Source: Mytilinidion resinicola (taxonomy: Eukaryota; Ascomycota; Dothideomycetes; Mytilinidiales; Mytilinidiaceae). From it: a stretch of 64,000 nucleotides of DNA. The stretch is from NCBI RefSeq assembly GCF_010093595.1, contig NW_022985439.1:2810479-2874478 (forward strand). Reading direction: 5' to 3'. Below are positions 22,892 through 36,755 of the stretch, one piece after another. The notes under the pieces were generated by a model. It saw only the letters and a program-made list of their open reading frames with translations, had not been told where the DNA came from and did not search any database. Position numbers and translations under genes: made by a program. Within the stretch, counting starts at the first letter, position 1; every line of letters begins with the position of its first letter.

Positions 22892-23003
22892 CACGTCCAG
22901 CTCCCACACCATAGTGCGTCTTCATGGCCAATAGTTTCTTGCTCTATGGAAGTTACGGACTCTTTCATTCGGTGATAGAAAGAGGGGATATATATAAGCG
23001 TAT

Positions 23004-25052
<2,049 letters not shown>

Positions 25053-26020
25053 GGCGACAATGCTTTGTGCTTCAGGTATCCTAATCGAAAAAGAAAGCGA
25101 AAGAGATTTGAAGCTGGCTGACTTAATAACCTTAAGAGTTAGCTGCACCGGGGGGCTCTAGAAAAGGGCCGAAAAGTCGAACACAGTTTGATAGCACTGC
25201 TCCCGACATCTCACGCGTCACGGCAGACACAAACACGTACTGTGGCACCACCCGTAACACGCGAACTCGAGTCAAGAGGTCCGGAAAGCAGTATCCTTGG
25301 TGGGCTCGCGCCACCATCGCGAACTAACCTAGGTAGTGGAGCCCCCTCTTTCGAACGATGCTATGGGCGTCGTTTTAAAAAATAGTCCATCCGAGGAGCT
25401 ACCCCGCCATAGGAAGCGAAACCCTCCGCCGCTATAACTTGCATCATGGTCGTTCTATCGGAAAAATAACTCTGCTGCTTTCCCGCGTGAAGACCCTTTC
25501 AGCCGCAGAATCAGCATGACAACGCTGGTGCACCGACAAAAGCATCCCCCCGCTCCCCCCCACGTGCCCCGGCTTCTACCCCAGATTCCAATTCAGCCGA
25601 AGTTCGCGATCCGCCCGTCGTAAATTGCTCCGCTCGCTTCGGCACATCTTCCGTGCATGAGGGATCGCCAAGCGAGGGGGCTGGCGGCCGGCACTTCCAT
25701 GATCGGTTCACGTGCCCGCTCAATTGCTACATCCCCGACCGCTGGGTCCCGACCATGTGGTGCGATTGCTCTCGCTGGCGTAAGCGGGCTGCTCTGCTCT
25801 TTAATCAATCGCAGACACAACCTCCAAGTCCCCCTCATATATTCTAGGCGAAAAGATTGTCTCACAGCGATCAACTCGAACTAGTGGGAACTGTCGCGGT
25901 TATTCCTCGTTTCCATTATAATAAGGCGTTTTGTTTCCCCGGGAATCGCTTATCAGTTTCCGAGTGGTAGTTTGTTTATAACAGGCGTACCGCCTACGTG
26001 GTTCGACAGTTCGAGAGAAA
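25053..26020. promoter_or_regulatory. Divergent promoter, FAD hydroxylase / extradiol dioxygenase
   Basis: 968 bp between divergent starts of two enzymes predicted to act consecutively. A CCG-N7-CGG triplet pair (CCGCTCGCTTCGG) lies near 25630. A TATA-like CATATATTC sits about 185 bp before the dioxygenase start. Regulation by the nearby Zn2Cys6 factor is a plausible inference, untested. Confidence 0.45.
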
Positions 26021-27287
26021 ATGGCAGCCGACGCGCCCCCAGCGCCGCCCAAGATCAAGATCCTCCGCCTCGCCCACGTCTACTACAAGCATAAGAATAT
26101 CGCTGCGGCGGAGCAATTCCTCAAGGACTTTGGGTTTCTGGAAACCGAGCGCGTGGGCAAGAAGATCTTCTACCGCGGATACGGGTCCGATCCGTTTGTG
26201 TACTGCGCGGAAGAGGGCGAGGAGGATGAGTTCGGTGGGACGGGGTGTGTGGTCGAGTCGATGGCGGACCTCGAGCTGGCGACCAAGACGATCGAGACGG
26301 CGAGTCCCATCTATGACTTGAAGACGCCTGGTGGAGGGAAGTGCGTCACGATTAAGGACCCGGTGGATGGGTGGCCGATGCATTTGGTGTTTGGCCAGAC
26401 GCCCGTGGAGCCGAGTGCCGAGTTTGGCTATCTGGATTTTAACTTTGTAGGTCTTGAGGGATTGAAACGGGGGTATCAGACGAGGGAGCTGACTGGATAT
26501 CTAGCCAGACGTGAAGCCGCGCAAGAACAAGTTTCAGAGATTCGAGAAAGGTGAGTTTGAGCATTCTAGATTGAAGGCGTTTTCAGCATGCTGACCTTCC
26601 ATCCCCCAGGCCCCGCAATCGTCCACAAGATCGGCCATTTCGGAATGTGCGTGACGAACTTCGCAAAGACGTACGAGTTCTATACCACAAAGTTCAACTT
26701 TGTAGCGAGCGATGTACGTCCAATCCCCTTCTCCGCCAATCTCCTAGATTCGCCCGACCCAATCTAACACCCCAGGTAGCTCCAACACGAAGGCGACGGC
26801 GTAAACGTCCTCGCCTTCATGCACATCGACCTCGGCGAGGAATTCACAGACCACCACTCCTTCTTCATTTTCCAGGGACCCAAGAGCCACGTCCACCACT
26901 CCTCGTACGAAGTCCATGATTTCGACACCGAGGTGCTGGGCCACGACTGGCTGCGGCATAAGGGGTATAAGAACTGCTGGGGCGTGGGGAGGCATATTTT
27001 GGGGAGTCAGATATTTGACTATTGGTATGTTGATGTGCAGTGTTTAGCGGAGGATTCGGGATGAAGATGTGATTGATTGCTGATGATTGCCAGGTTCGAT
27101 ACGTCTGGATTCATTCTGGAGCACTACGTCGATGGGGATCAGGTGAACTGCCACCATGAGACGAAGGTCTCGCAGGCTGGGCCGGATGGGCTGCATGTTT
27201 GGGGTGAGTGATTAGTCCTGGGATATGAGGTTGAGGACGAATGCTAACGAGATAGGTCCTGATCTGCCCACTGGATTCTTGCAGTAG
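26021..27287 (+). CDS. Extradiol ring-cleavage dioxygenase (VOC/glyoxalase fold)
   Basis: Six exons (26021-26446, 26505-26550, 26610-26713, 26780-27024, 27094-27203 and 27256-27287) encode 320 residues with two VOC modules. Module 1 starts ILRLAHVYYKHKNIAAAEQF; module 2 starts IVHKIGHFGMCVTNFAKTYE. Candidate iron ligands of module 2 are His in GHFGMCV, His in FQGPKSHVHHSSYEV, and the closing glutamate in FILEHYVDGD, with the usual GRHILGSQIFDYW between them, as in catechol 2,3-dioxygenase/2,3-dihydroxybiphenyl dioxygenase. It cleaves a catechol ring next to the hydroxyls with Fe(II) and O2, in the cytosol. The acceptor of intron 3 was set at GGTAG (26779) because only that keeps the frame. 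Confidence 0.9.
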
Positions 27288-27573
27288 GTGTTGTAGGCTT
27301 AGATAGGGGTGGAGGAGAGGGTTTCATCAAGAGGATGGGTCGTTGGTAGGTACACATAGACTGTATGCAAGACCTGTCAAATACATGTTACGAGTAGTTC
27401 ACGTGATCTCGACCTGCGTTAGATGATAACAGAAGATATTATTAATCGCGAAATGGCATACTTCATGAACAGCGGTGCACGAAGTTTATGTCTCTCAATA
27501 TGCAACTTTCAAATCTATAATCTCCTCTACTCTATCTACGGACCCAGGCCCCTCCATGCAATGCCCCATACAC

Positions 27574-28570
27574 TCACTCGTAATACACCTCATTCACCAA
27601 CGTCCCAATCCCCTCAATCCACACCCGCATATCATCCTGCTTCTTCAGCCACAGCTTAGGCGTCCGCATCGCCCCAATCCCCGGCGGCGTCCCCAGCATA
27701 ATCACCGTGCCGCGCTCCAGCGTCGTGCCCTGGGACAAAAACGCTATTGTGCGCGCAACTGAGAAGATGGCCTGCTTCGTGTTCGAATCCTGCACCACGT
27801 CGCCGTTGAGAATCGCCTTGATGCCCAGATTGCCCGGGTCGATCTCAGAGGGCGCGACGAGCACGGGGCCGATGGGTGCGGAGAGGTCGAGGCCTGGGGT
27901 TTATTAGTGCTGCGACAACGTCAAAGCGTGACTGTAGCATCCTAACATACCTTTTGAGAAACTCCACTGGCTGTTGCGGAACTGCTCGGTGCGCGCGCTG
28001 ACGTCGTTGCCGGCCGTGTAGCCGAGCACGTAGTCGAGGGCCTTGTCCTCGGGGATGTCGCGGCCGTCTTTCGAGATGACGAGCGTGAGCTCGGCTTCGT
28101 AGTCGGTCGTCTCGTCCTGCACGAACTTTGGAATGCTGATTTTCTGCGGAAAGGGCCCGCTGAGCGCGGTCCGCGGCTTGATGAAGAGGACCGGGTGCGT
28201 GGGGATGGGCATGTTGGCTTCCTTGGCGTGGTCGTGGTAGTTCAGGCCCAGGCAGCGGATGAGCGGGACTTCGGACTTCTCGATGGGGGAGAGGAGCTGT
28301 GTGCATTGTTAGGGGAGAGTATGTTAGGTAGGGATTTGGGAGGCCAACCTGAGAGACCGTCAAGATCTTGTCGGTCACGACGCCATCGAAGATGGAGCCA
28401 GTCACCAGCTTCGCTTTGACCTCTTTCTTCTCGACGGTCGCGAGGCCTATGTCGGTCGTCTTCGCGGCATCGACCTGGCCGAGATGCACGAGGCCGTCTT
28501 CCACGGCGATGAAGCGGATCAGGTGGGTCCAGTTGGGGCTCATTTTTCTGAAGGTCGAGAGGTATCTCAT
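27574..28570 (-). CDS. Fumarylacetoacetate hydrolase family protein
   Basis: Exons 28570-28349, 28296-27951 and 27893-27574 encode 295 residues (ATG at 28543 is an alternative start). The FAH fold is seen in RCLGLNYHDHAKEANM, PVLFIKPRTALSG and the metal-binding acidic set DYEAELTLVI, with GRDI, YVLGYTAGNDVSAR and QWSFSKG following. It then runs on to DPGNLGIKAILNG and GTVIMLGTPPGIG. Family members hydrolyse or hydrate the C-C bonds of dioxo acids with Mg2+. Converging on the dioxygenase gene, it would act on the ring-fission product of the meta pathway. Substrate inferred, not shown. Confidence 0.92.
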
Positions 28571-29618
28571 GAAATAGATTGAAGTGAAGGGAAAGCTACG
28601 GAATGGATACTGGAGTTTCGTCTTTGGGGATTTAGAGATCTAGAATACACTAACTACGCAATCACACGTGCTGCCGTGGGGTGGAAGGACGGATAGTAGC
28701 AAGGACGGACTAATTATCACCAAGTGTGGATTCTAGGAAAGCGGCGAAAGTCGGTAAAGCAGGCATTTATAAGCTGTTCGTAATGGGCTGTGTGTGAATC
28801 CTCACATGGCAGTGCTCATTCTAGCTTCAGTTGGCGCCCTGGGATGTTTGGAGGGGTGATACGTTGGCTGGATATCTCGCCGTTTGGTGGGGAGGTGGGC
28901 AGGTTCCTGCGGAGCTCTCGGGCATGAGATATCCCGTCCGGCCCTGACTGCATTTGCACCCCCGACGCGGGGCATGGCAGGTTGCCTGCAAGCCTAGGGA
29001 GTTATAACCGAGCGAAACCGGCAAGGCCTGGTGAGGTATTCCGCTGTCTCTGAACTTCCTGACGCTTTTACCTTTATTATTGCACGCCCCACCACTAAGG
29101 ATCACCTCCTCCTTCCTTCTCTCCACTTGCTTTCACCATGGCTGCTGGTGGGAGCTAGGGATGTTCGAAGTCTCACTAATCTTTTATCAAAGTTCCAAGG
29201 TTGAGGCTACCTGCACGGCTGATGAAACATTCTTGGTGCGTCAGGTTTTGAAGCTCTAGTCCTCGCTTTCTCTAAGTCTAATCTACCAATGATACCTTAT
29301 ATTGACGTAGCTTTGCTCGACTTGGAATTTCCCAAAACACGACAATCCCGGCCTTGTGCAACAGAGTCCAGCAGTAAACACTGCCTAGCCTGATAATCTG
29401 GAGCACGTCCTTTACTAAGAGTTAAGCCGTCTGTTCTCCGGGTTGAAGTTTCTGGCTAGGCAGGTATAGCTGTAGCAATGTTGAAAGTCGTTAGAGTTTT
29501 ATCGACTGGCGAAGGTCTACTCCCAGCTATAGACGTGGTGCTGAAATTGGGAGTGCCCATGCTGATGGCAGTGTAGCTTTCTGCTTTCTTCGCTCTCATC
29601 AATCCCAGCTATGCCTTC
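28571..29618. other. Intergenic stretch, no gene recognised
   Basis: 1048 bp. It includes the FAH-gene promoter and the 3' side of the HAD-ART gene. Short frames only, and no repeat or RNA gene was recognised. Confidence 0.4.
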
Positions 29619-31470
29619 TCATATCTCGCTCCGTCTCAGCGTTCCACTGGATATTCCAGTCGCGGAACTTTTCGTGGTAGTCCCGTAGAAATGTGGACGC
29701 GCGTGCGAAACCTGGATTGGCTCACTATAGAGAAGAGCAACCTGGACCTGAGGATACAGCACCATCTCGTTGAACGTTTTCCTGGGGGAAAACTTGTACT
29801 CTGCATCTCCCGCATCCAGTGGTGCCTGGAGAAGAGAACATAAGGCTTTTCCACTCTAAAAGTCCTGGCGATAAGCTTATCCCGCCGAATCTGGCTCTCC
29901 GCGATCTGTTCATCGGTGCTATGGTGGTTGTCCGTGCGGTGAATCGACCCGTCTTCCGCGACCCAGACCTGATTGGTTGGCCAGTGCGTAAGTATGGTAA
30001 ACAGAATGAGAATGAGTAACTCACCTTATCCATCTGTCTGAAGATTTCGAAGTCTCGAACAAACAATCTACATATGTAGATATTGATGTCGGGGTCGCTC
30101 TCCCGTCCCCACCTCACGAAGAAGGCGGCCCTATATCATGTTAGACGCACTGGCTAAAGGTAAAAATGAAAGGAAGGCGGGCTTACATCTCCGGGTTGTC
30201 CGCAACGTACATGCCCCAACCCCACCGGGACGGACGGCTGCTCTTCAGGCGCCGCATGCCTTCCGAATAGCGCTGCCCGGTGTACCAGTCCGTACCGATA
30301 TAGCCGATTAGTCGTCGGTTGGGAAGTGGATCGGGACCTGCATTCGGCATTGGACACCTCATGTATTGGTTGCGGCGCCATACTTCTAGTCCATGGAGGT
30401 ATTCTCCCAGCATTAGACCAAGAGATGAATGAGACACTTTCTGGAAAGTTAGGCCTATTGATATCGTAAGCTATAGGCTTATGCTAGTGTAGACGGGGAA
30501 TGAGTCTACCTTGCCACATTTCTACCTCGCTATTGGCGGCCTGGTCATCGAAGAAGAGCTGGTACTCATGTTAAATCGACCTCCTGATCAGTTCAGGGAA
30601 GAATCCCACCATATTGTGGTACTCAACTCCACTATACTCTTTTATGCGTTCAAAATGAATCCGTTTAGATTCTGAGAGCGTTAGCACCTAGACACCCACG
30701 CGGGGCATGGAAAAGGTGGCTCACTAATCCTAGTACAAGCTGTCTCGTGTGTACATCTGTCTGCCACTGCTTGGGCTGCTTTAATGCATTTTCGGGGATC
30801 TAAAGAAGATCGATGCTCTTTGCCTTGGGCTATGTGGAAATTTGTCGAAGCACTCTATGCAGTGGCAGACAGGTGCACATACGGGCAGAGGACTTGATGA
30901 GTGTGCCACTTTTTTCGTGCCTGCCATGACACCATACACGAGGAACATGACTAACCATTGTATATCTCATTATAAACAACGTAGTCTGAGAGCGGTCTCC
31001 ACTGATGTGTTCGTGGGTCGAACACATTTAGTAGCCACAATGCGCGGTCGCACCTAGGATTTACGTTCATGCGTTGAAAGCAGACGCTTTTGGAGGAGTA
31101 CAGAGACAGGGACTTGTGAGTGTTCCTCGAAGCAATCGCAATTCGGACCCGGTTCCCGATTAGGTCACTGATGATGTTGTATATATCATCAGACACCTTG
31201 ACTCTGACTGGTTTGTTCCTAAGTAACACCTCTAAGTACGGCATCGAGTCGAGAGGAGTTTAAAAAACGAACTTCTTGTCTCTGATTTTGTTCTCAACAA
31301 TCTCTAGGTTGTCTTCGAGCGTATTGCTGACGCAACCTTTGCACCCGAATTTAGTACCGTCAAGCCACGTGTGCCATAGTGTGCCACTAAGAGTGTTATT
31401 AGATATATTGACCGCAAGGAGGAATTGATACGTACTCGAGATCAAATGCCACAATTCTTGGGTAAGCCAT
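29619..31470 (-). CDS. MDP-1-like HAD phosphatase fused to a PARP/ART-like domain
   Basis: Nine exons fit: 31470-31436, 31386-31337, 31231-31114, 31053-30956, 30671-30610, 30558-30510, 30454-30187, 30130-30025 and 29855-29619, giving about 340 residues. The N-terminal half is an Mg-dependent phosphatase-1-like HAD. It has the nucleophile motif FDLDGTLWHTWLD (across intron 1), motif II IAIASRN, a SKRIHF lysine after the YNEIYN turn, and motif IV MLFFDDQ (across intron 5). After GLEVWRRN, a second domain carries GYIGTDWYTGQRY, WGWGMYVADNPEMAAFF and FNEMVLYPQVQVALLY. These resemble the three PARP/ADP-ribosyltransferase strands, the last with the catalytic-type Glu of NEYIVY motifs. Intron 4 holds a foldback element. 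Exons 2-3 and the last junction are the least certain; an alternative last exon in another frame would stop at 29636. The function is unknown. Confidence 0.62.
30697..30928 (+). mobile_element. Foldback MITE F1, copy 3 (in HAD-ART intron)
   Basis: About 232 bp with the same ends (CACGCGGGGCATGG and the inverse of CATGGCAGGCACGAAAAAAG). It lies entirely inside the 284 bp intron 30672-30955. The donor GTTAGT, the branch-like GCTAACG and the CTCAG acceptor are outside it. Confidence 0.85.
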
Positions 31471-32546
31471 TGTAAGGTGAGCGTTCGAAGACGTTGTTTT
31501 CTATCCAAAAATTTGACTTGCGTTTCAAAAAGCGGTGGTGGTGTGGTGGATGGAGCACGATGATGCGGAAAATGATGGGTGCCCTGAGAAAGAAAAGGGG
31601 TCTTAAATACCTACACAGGGGTCCTTCCAGTTTACTTCTTGGCCTGCGAATTGGTGGTCCAAAGATGCCCTCGTAGGTCACTCGGTGAATTTATTTAGGC
31701 TTCATGAAGAGGTAATTGCATATAGAGGGCTTCCAATTGAGCAGATGATATAAACGTGCGATGTAGTGGCGGAGGAGGTCTCAATCATTGTCCAGGTGTT
31801 TGAGTCCTCATGATGGGCCCCGACCATGGACCAGGGAGACTCTCTCAGCTGCATGCACAGTGGCGAGCATCGAAGGCCAGTACAAAGGAGCTGAAAGGAG
31901 ATATTGAGCGCTCGCCTAGATTCAGAGCGCCTAATCGTGTTCTTTGCTCGAGACCGGCTTATGGTTCCTTTCCTTGCGAAAGAAGTAGGCAAGAGGCGAG
32001 CGAACAGTAGAGCGGAACAAGGAGGGAGTGAGATGAAGTCCTAGAGAGAGAGAGACAGGTATCTTTTGTACGCGTGGCGATGATTGCTCCTATAATTGCG
32101 ATAACTGGTATTGGACCACTCAAACCCAAAGCTGTTCATGAAAAATGGAGAAGGCCTCCAAGTACAAGGAATATAGGCCTAGAGGTTCTGGGTGTGGCTC
32201 TTAGGGCGTTGATTGGTAAATTCATTATGACAAAAAAAAATCCAGAAAAAGATGGAATACCACTATCGACATTCAACAAGCTTGTTTCCCAGTAGATGAA
32301 GCATTTCTACTCTGCATTCGTGGAGGAAACACAGAATTCGAACTGACTAACTTTGACATATTGAATTTCCTCATGTTTCGAGCTTGCTTGCACAAGATCA
32401 AAGCAATGGACTTTCTACCGTCACAGGAACTGATTTGTACATTTAGTAACCACGCTCTATTAGTGACATCTTTATTTAACGGCTTATTTATATACAATTC
32501 TAGCTGTCTTATTCCCGGCGTTTACGATGTTTTCCTAGGAATGACC
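31471..32546. other. Intergenic stretch, no gene recognised
   Basis: 1076 bp upstream of the HAD-ART gene and downstream of the CrtC-like gene. Only short frames are present, with a small GA-rich tract (GAGAGAGAGAGA) near 32045. No repeat family member was found. Confidence 0.4.
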
Positions 32547-33784
32547 TCAGGCAGGTGACAGTGGCGTTGATATATACGCAGTCCGGAAGTACTCTATGAA
32601 AGCAACTTGCGACTCAGAAATCGTCGTCCCGTTCGGGTACGTGAACGTGGTCACGGCATTGGCGAGGTACTGGTAAGTGATGATCATGCCACCTTTGCGT
32701 ATCCAGTAGTAGTAAAGACGACCAAACGCGGTCACGTAAGAGTCAATTCTGCCCTTCGACATGCCCGCCCAGGAGTGCCATTTATACGGCACCAGCTGGT
32801 TTGACTTCGGGTCTAGCCAATGCGCTGTTTCTGCAAGCGATGTATTTGCGATTCCAGTGGTTGCCATTGTCTCGCCGTCGATGTTCACTAGGGACTGGGT
32901 CAATGGCCCAAAGTCGACGGAGAAGACCCAGCTGTCGATCTTTTCGCCCCAGGTATGGATGCAGGTGGCAGCATTGCCTAAGCAGTTCAAGATACGTGAA
33001 GGCACGGCACCCGCTTGCAAGATACGCTCGTGTACACCATATGCCGTGCCGATCGTGACTGTACTGTCGTTATAGCTGAGCGTCCCGGTGACATCGTTGA
33101 TGTGCACAATACCACCAAAGTTTCCGGTGCAGTTGTAGTTGGTGGCAGTTTCGTTGGGGCTGCAATTTGAGAGACCTTCGAAGGCACCGGCATGGTAGAC
33201 CTCGTCGCCATGTTGTTGCATGGTCAAGCTGACTGTACCCCCGCCGCGGGATTCGTTGGCATTCCAGGTCTTTACATGAGAAGGTATGCTATCCTGTGAC
33301 CCGAGTGTGAAATCTTCGAAGGTATATTCCACGTTGGAATTGTTGTAAGTCGACGTCAACGTCCCAATAGGCGCGTAATCCTCGAGATCCTGTCCAACAT
33401 TTACGAATGGAGTATCCATCATGCTTTCTTCTGTGCGTCGGTGAAGTTCCCATGGATGAAAGAAAGCTGGAACAGGTCCTCATTGGTAATGAACTCCTGC
33501 AGCCCAATTTGGCGGTACATGAACAGCCAGAGGACAAATTCCTCGCCATTGGTCAGGTTACCTCTGACGACGAAACCAAAGTCATTAAAAAGATCTCTCG
33601 AAAAGTCTTGTGGCACCAGGGGTCCTTCCCATCCGATTATTGTTTCACCAACGCCATCCGGACCAGAGCCAACTGGACCTCCCTGAGAACAAGCGAATAA
33701 TTGCTGGCCAAACGCACTAGTCAAAAGCACGGCAGTATAAAAAGATAAAGTAAAATATACCATGTTTCTTGCTATTCCGAACAT
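32547..33784 (-). pseudogene. Secreted CrtC/kievitone-hydratase-like protein, single-base frameshift
   Basis: From 33784 (or ATG 33763) a signal peptide (YFTLSFYTAVLLTSAFG) leads into a frame ending at TGA at 33419-33421 after FIHGNFTDAQKKA. The next frame starts at once with MMDTPFVNVGQDLEDYAPIG and runs to 32547. One missing base between the two would restore a continuous product of about 410 residues. The second part has many N-x-S/T sequons, a GAFEGLSNCSPNE segment, YGVHERILQ, and a closing TFTYPNGTTISESQ. The pattern fits the secreted lipocalin-like CrtC/kievitone hydratase family, but the family call is tentative. There is no room for an intron at the break. Either a recent null mutation or a sequence error. 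Confidence 0.5.
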
Positions 33785-34730
33785 TTGTGGACACTCGTGA
33801 CAATGTGGGGGATGCTTCCAGTCAAGGGTGCGACGTCTTATGTATATACAAGAGATATGAAAGGGGCAGGACGTTTGAAAATCTGCTCCACAGGAATCCA
33901 GAGGCTTCCGATGAGAGAGCATCGGAAAAAAAGATAGTTCGCTGTGTTTGCATCCTGGGGTAATATGCAAGGTGTCGTCGCGCGGGGAACACGCTGAAAT
34001 GTGTATATCAGCTTCACCTAGACAATCCCTTTCGTGAACCTCCACCACCTCCTACTGGCGAGCATTGTAATTTGCAACCACTGTGGACGACTAATGATGC
34101 TATGTTTATCATCGGCAAGAAGCGAGTGTTGCATTCGATTGGCTGCAAAACTGGACCCCAAGGTACACCACGTGATGAGAAAAGGAGATGATTGGAAGGG
34201 GCTGCACTTGTGATTGGTCGAGAAAAAGTGCAGATCACGTGATAAGCGTATACGTGATGCACAATACCGGCAACATTTGCAACACCACAATATGCCAGCA
34301 ACAACGCCATCGTGCATTCTCTCCGGGTCTATGTCAAAGCTTTCTTATTGATCTCTTAGATACTCGAAAGTTTATGTTTAGTTATCTTCGTTGTGTCATG
34401 GATAATGCCGCCGGAGATACCCAATTCCGTGACAGTTCCGGTCAAACCAACCTACGAAAACCGCTTCACAGACTATGACCTGCTACGTACTTAGTAAAGC
34501 TGGAAGGCGGGGTCCATCTACACTATTTCTGACGACGGGTCTGTGCAACAGAACCGTGCTCCGGAACCTGTCGTGGAACTTCTTCAAGACCTGAACCGAA
34601 CAAGAGCTATATAGCCTTTACATCTTTCACGGTGTTTCGAGTTTCTCTTGCTGATTTCTTCGTTACGAGCCCGGATGATTTCATCTAAATCTCTGCAGCA
34701 ACACTGCACTCATCTCCCGACGATATCCCC
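33785..34730. promoter_or_regulatory. Divergent upstream region, CrtC-like gene / Baeyer-Villiger gene
   Basis: 946 bp between divergent starts. ATCACGTGAT-like palindromes occur near 34168 (CCACGTGATG) and 34235 (ATCACGTGAT), which are E-box-type CACGTG sites. Their function is not shown. Confidence 0.4.
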
Positions 34731-36755
34731 ATGGCTCCATCTCTAGAAGTCGAAGATCTTGGCGCTCCTGCAACCAAGCCCACGTCGGCGGTGAAGGCTC
34801 TAGACGACAAGTATCGTGAGGAGCGCGACAAACGTTTGAACAACAGCGGAAGCAGTCAATTCCGTGAGGCCAAAGGAGAGCTTGCAAGGTTTGCCATAGA
34901 TCCGTGGACAGAGGAAATCGTTCGAGACTCCGTGAATGAAGATGTTGAAGTTTTGATTGTTGGGGGTGGCTTCGGTGGCCTGTTAGCTGCTACGAGATTG
35001 ATTGAAGTTGGGGTGGATGACATCCGGATCGTAGATAAGGCAGGAGATTTTGGAGGTGTTTGGTATTGGAACAGGTAAGCTATTCAATGACGATTATTCT
35101 CATTTTAGACGATCTCGGATGAAAGTTAAGATCGACAGCTAACGTTGCCTTAGGTACCCAGGGGTTGAGTGTGATACAGAAGCGTACGCGTAACAGCATC
35201 GTTGTGGATTGGTCATTATTCAAAGTCCTAACATCTACAGCTACATTTATCTACCGCTGCTTGAAGAAACGAAGTATGTGCCGGCGGCCAAATTTGCCCC
35301 AGGGGCCGAAATCCACGCTCACGCTCTCAATATTGCCAAGATGAACAACCTTCAATCTAAAGCTCATTTTCGAACGGAGGCCTTGACACTCACATGGTCG
35401 GACTCCCTAGCGCGCTGGGTCGCCACCACTTCACGAGGAGACACGATCCGAGCACGGTTCGTTATTTCCGCCATAGGAATTCTACATAAACTCCATCTCC
35501 CTGGAATCCAAGGTATCGAAAAATTCGCCGGCCACAGCTTCCACTCATCGCGCTGGGACTTTGCTTACACAGGCGGCGACCGGTTTAACTCACCTTTAGA
35601 CAAGATTCGCGGGAAGCGGATCGGGATCGTTGGAACAGGAGCTTCTTCCATTCAAGCACTTCCACACCTCGCGAGATCTGGAGCTGAGGTCTACGTATTT
35701 CAACGTACGCCCTCCTCCGTAGATGCGAAGCCAAACCCTCCAACTGATCGCACATGGTTTGAATCCCTTAAACCTGGCTGGCAAGACCACCGCGCCGATA
35801 ACTTCGAACGCATTCTTTCAGGCCAGCCACAAGATATAGACCTTGTCAACGACGGTTGGACTCATTTCATGCTCTCAATGGAAGCTCTTGGCAAGGACTC
35901 CTCCACGCCCAAGGACGACATCCTCAAAAAGGTCGACATAAAAGCAATGGAGTCGCTGCGCTCTCGCGTCGAGGAGATCGTGAAAGACAAAGAAACTGCT
36001 GAAGCCCTCAAGCCATGGTACGGCCGCCTATGCAAGCGGCCTTGCTTCCACAATGAATACCTGGATTGCTTTAACTATCCTAACGTCCATCTTATTCACA
36101 CAGATGGGAAAGGTGTAGACAGGATTTCCGAAAAGGGTGTCGTGTCGAACGGGAAAGAGTACGAGCTGGACTGCATCATATACGCCACTGGTTTTGACTG
36201 GGGCACCGACTACTCGCAGCGAGCGAACATGACCATCAAGGGGAGGAATGGGCTCACTTTGACTGAGAAATGGGAAGACGGCCCGAGCACCCTTCATGGC
36301 ATCATCGGACGAGACTTCCCTAACCTCTTAACCTTTACTCATTTACAGAGCTCGACGTCGCCCAACTATACACATCTGTTGAGTGAGCGTTCCAAGCATG
36401 CTGCATACCTCATTTCGGAGGCGAAGAAGAGGGGGATTAGGACCATTGAGCCGACAAAGGATGCTGAAGCTACGTGGGTGAAGAAGATGGAGGACGTTGC
36501 GCTAGCGAGGCTAGGTTACTTCAAGGAGTGCACGCCCGGTTAGTCGTACTCCCCCCTTACAAAATTGCCACCTACTTCTCTTGCACTTTTGCTGACATCT
36601 TTCGAATATTAGGTTATCTTAATGCGGAAGGTACACTATCACCTTCTACAGCTCGTGGTGCATCTCTTGGGCTTGATTCTCCAGTGTACAACGAGATGCT
36701 TGATAAGTGGCGAAAGGCGGGGACTATGGAAGGTATTGAAATTGATCGGGTATGA
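34731..36755 (+). CDS. Baeyer-Villiger flavin monooxygenase
   Basis: Four exons (34731-35074, 35154-35189, 35241-36538 and 36613-36755) encode 606 residues. The first Rossmann motif is VLIVGGGFGGLLAATRL. RYPGVECDTEAYAYIYLPLL is the substrate/FAD loop split by introns 1 and 2. The Baeyer-Villiger fingerprint FxGxxxHxxxWD is FAGHSFHSSRWD. The NADPH Rossmann motif is RIGIVGTGASSIQALP, and the closing ATG motif is CIIYATGFDWGT. All diagnostic residues are present, so it is probably functional. Such enzymes insert oxygen next to a ketone to give an ester or lactone with NADPH and FAD. It lies 240 bp from a DAL5-type transporter and near a second Baeyer-Villiger gene, which suggests a ketone-catabolic block. 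Confidence 0.95.

Noticed and set aside
36028..36297. Minus-strand frame in the first Baeyer-Villiger gene
   Set aside because: Antisense shadow with no motif.
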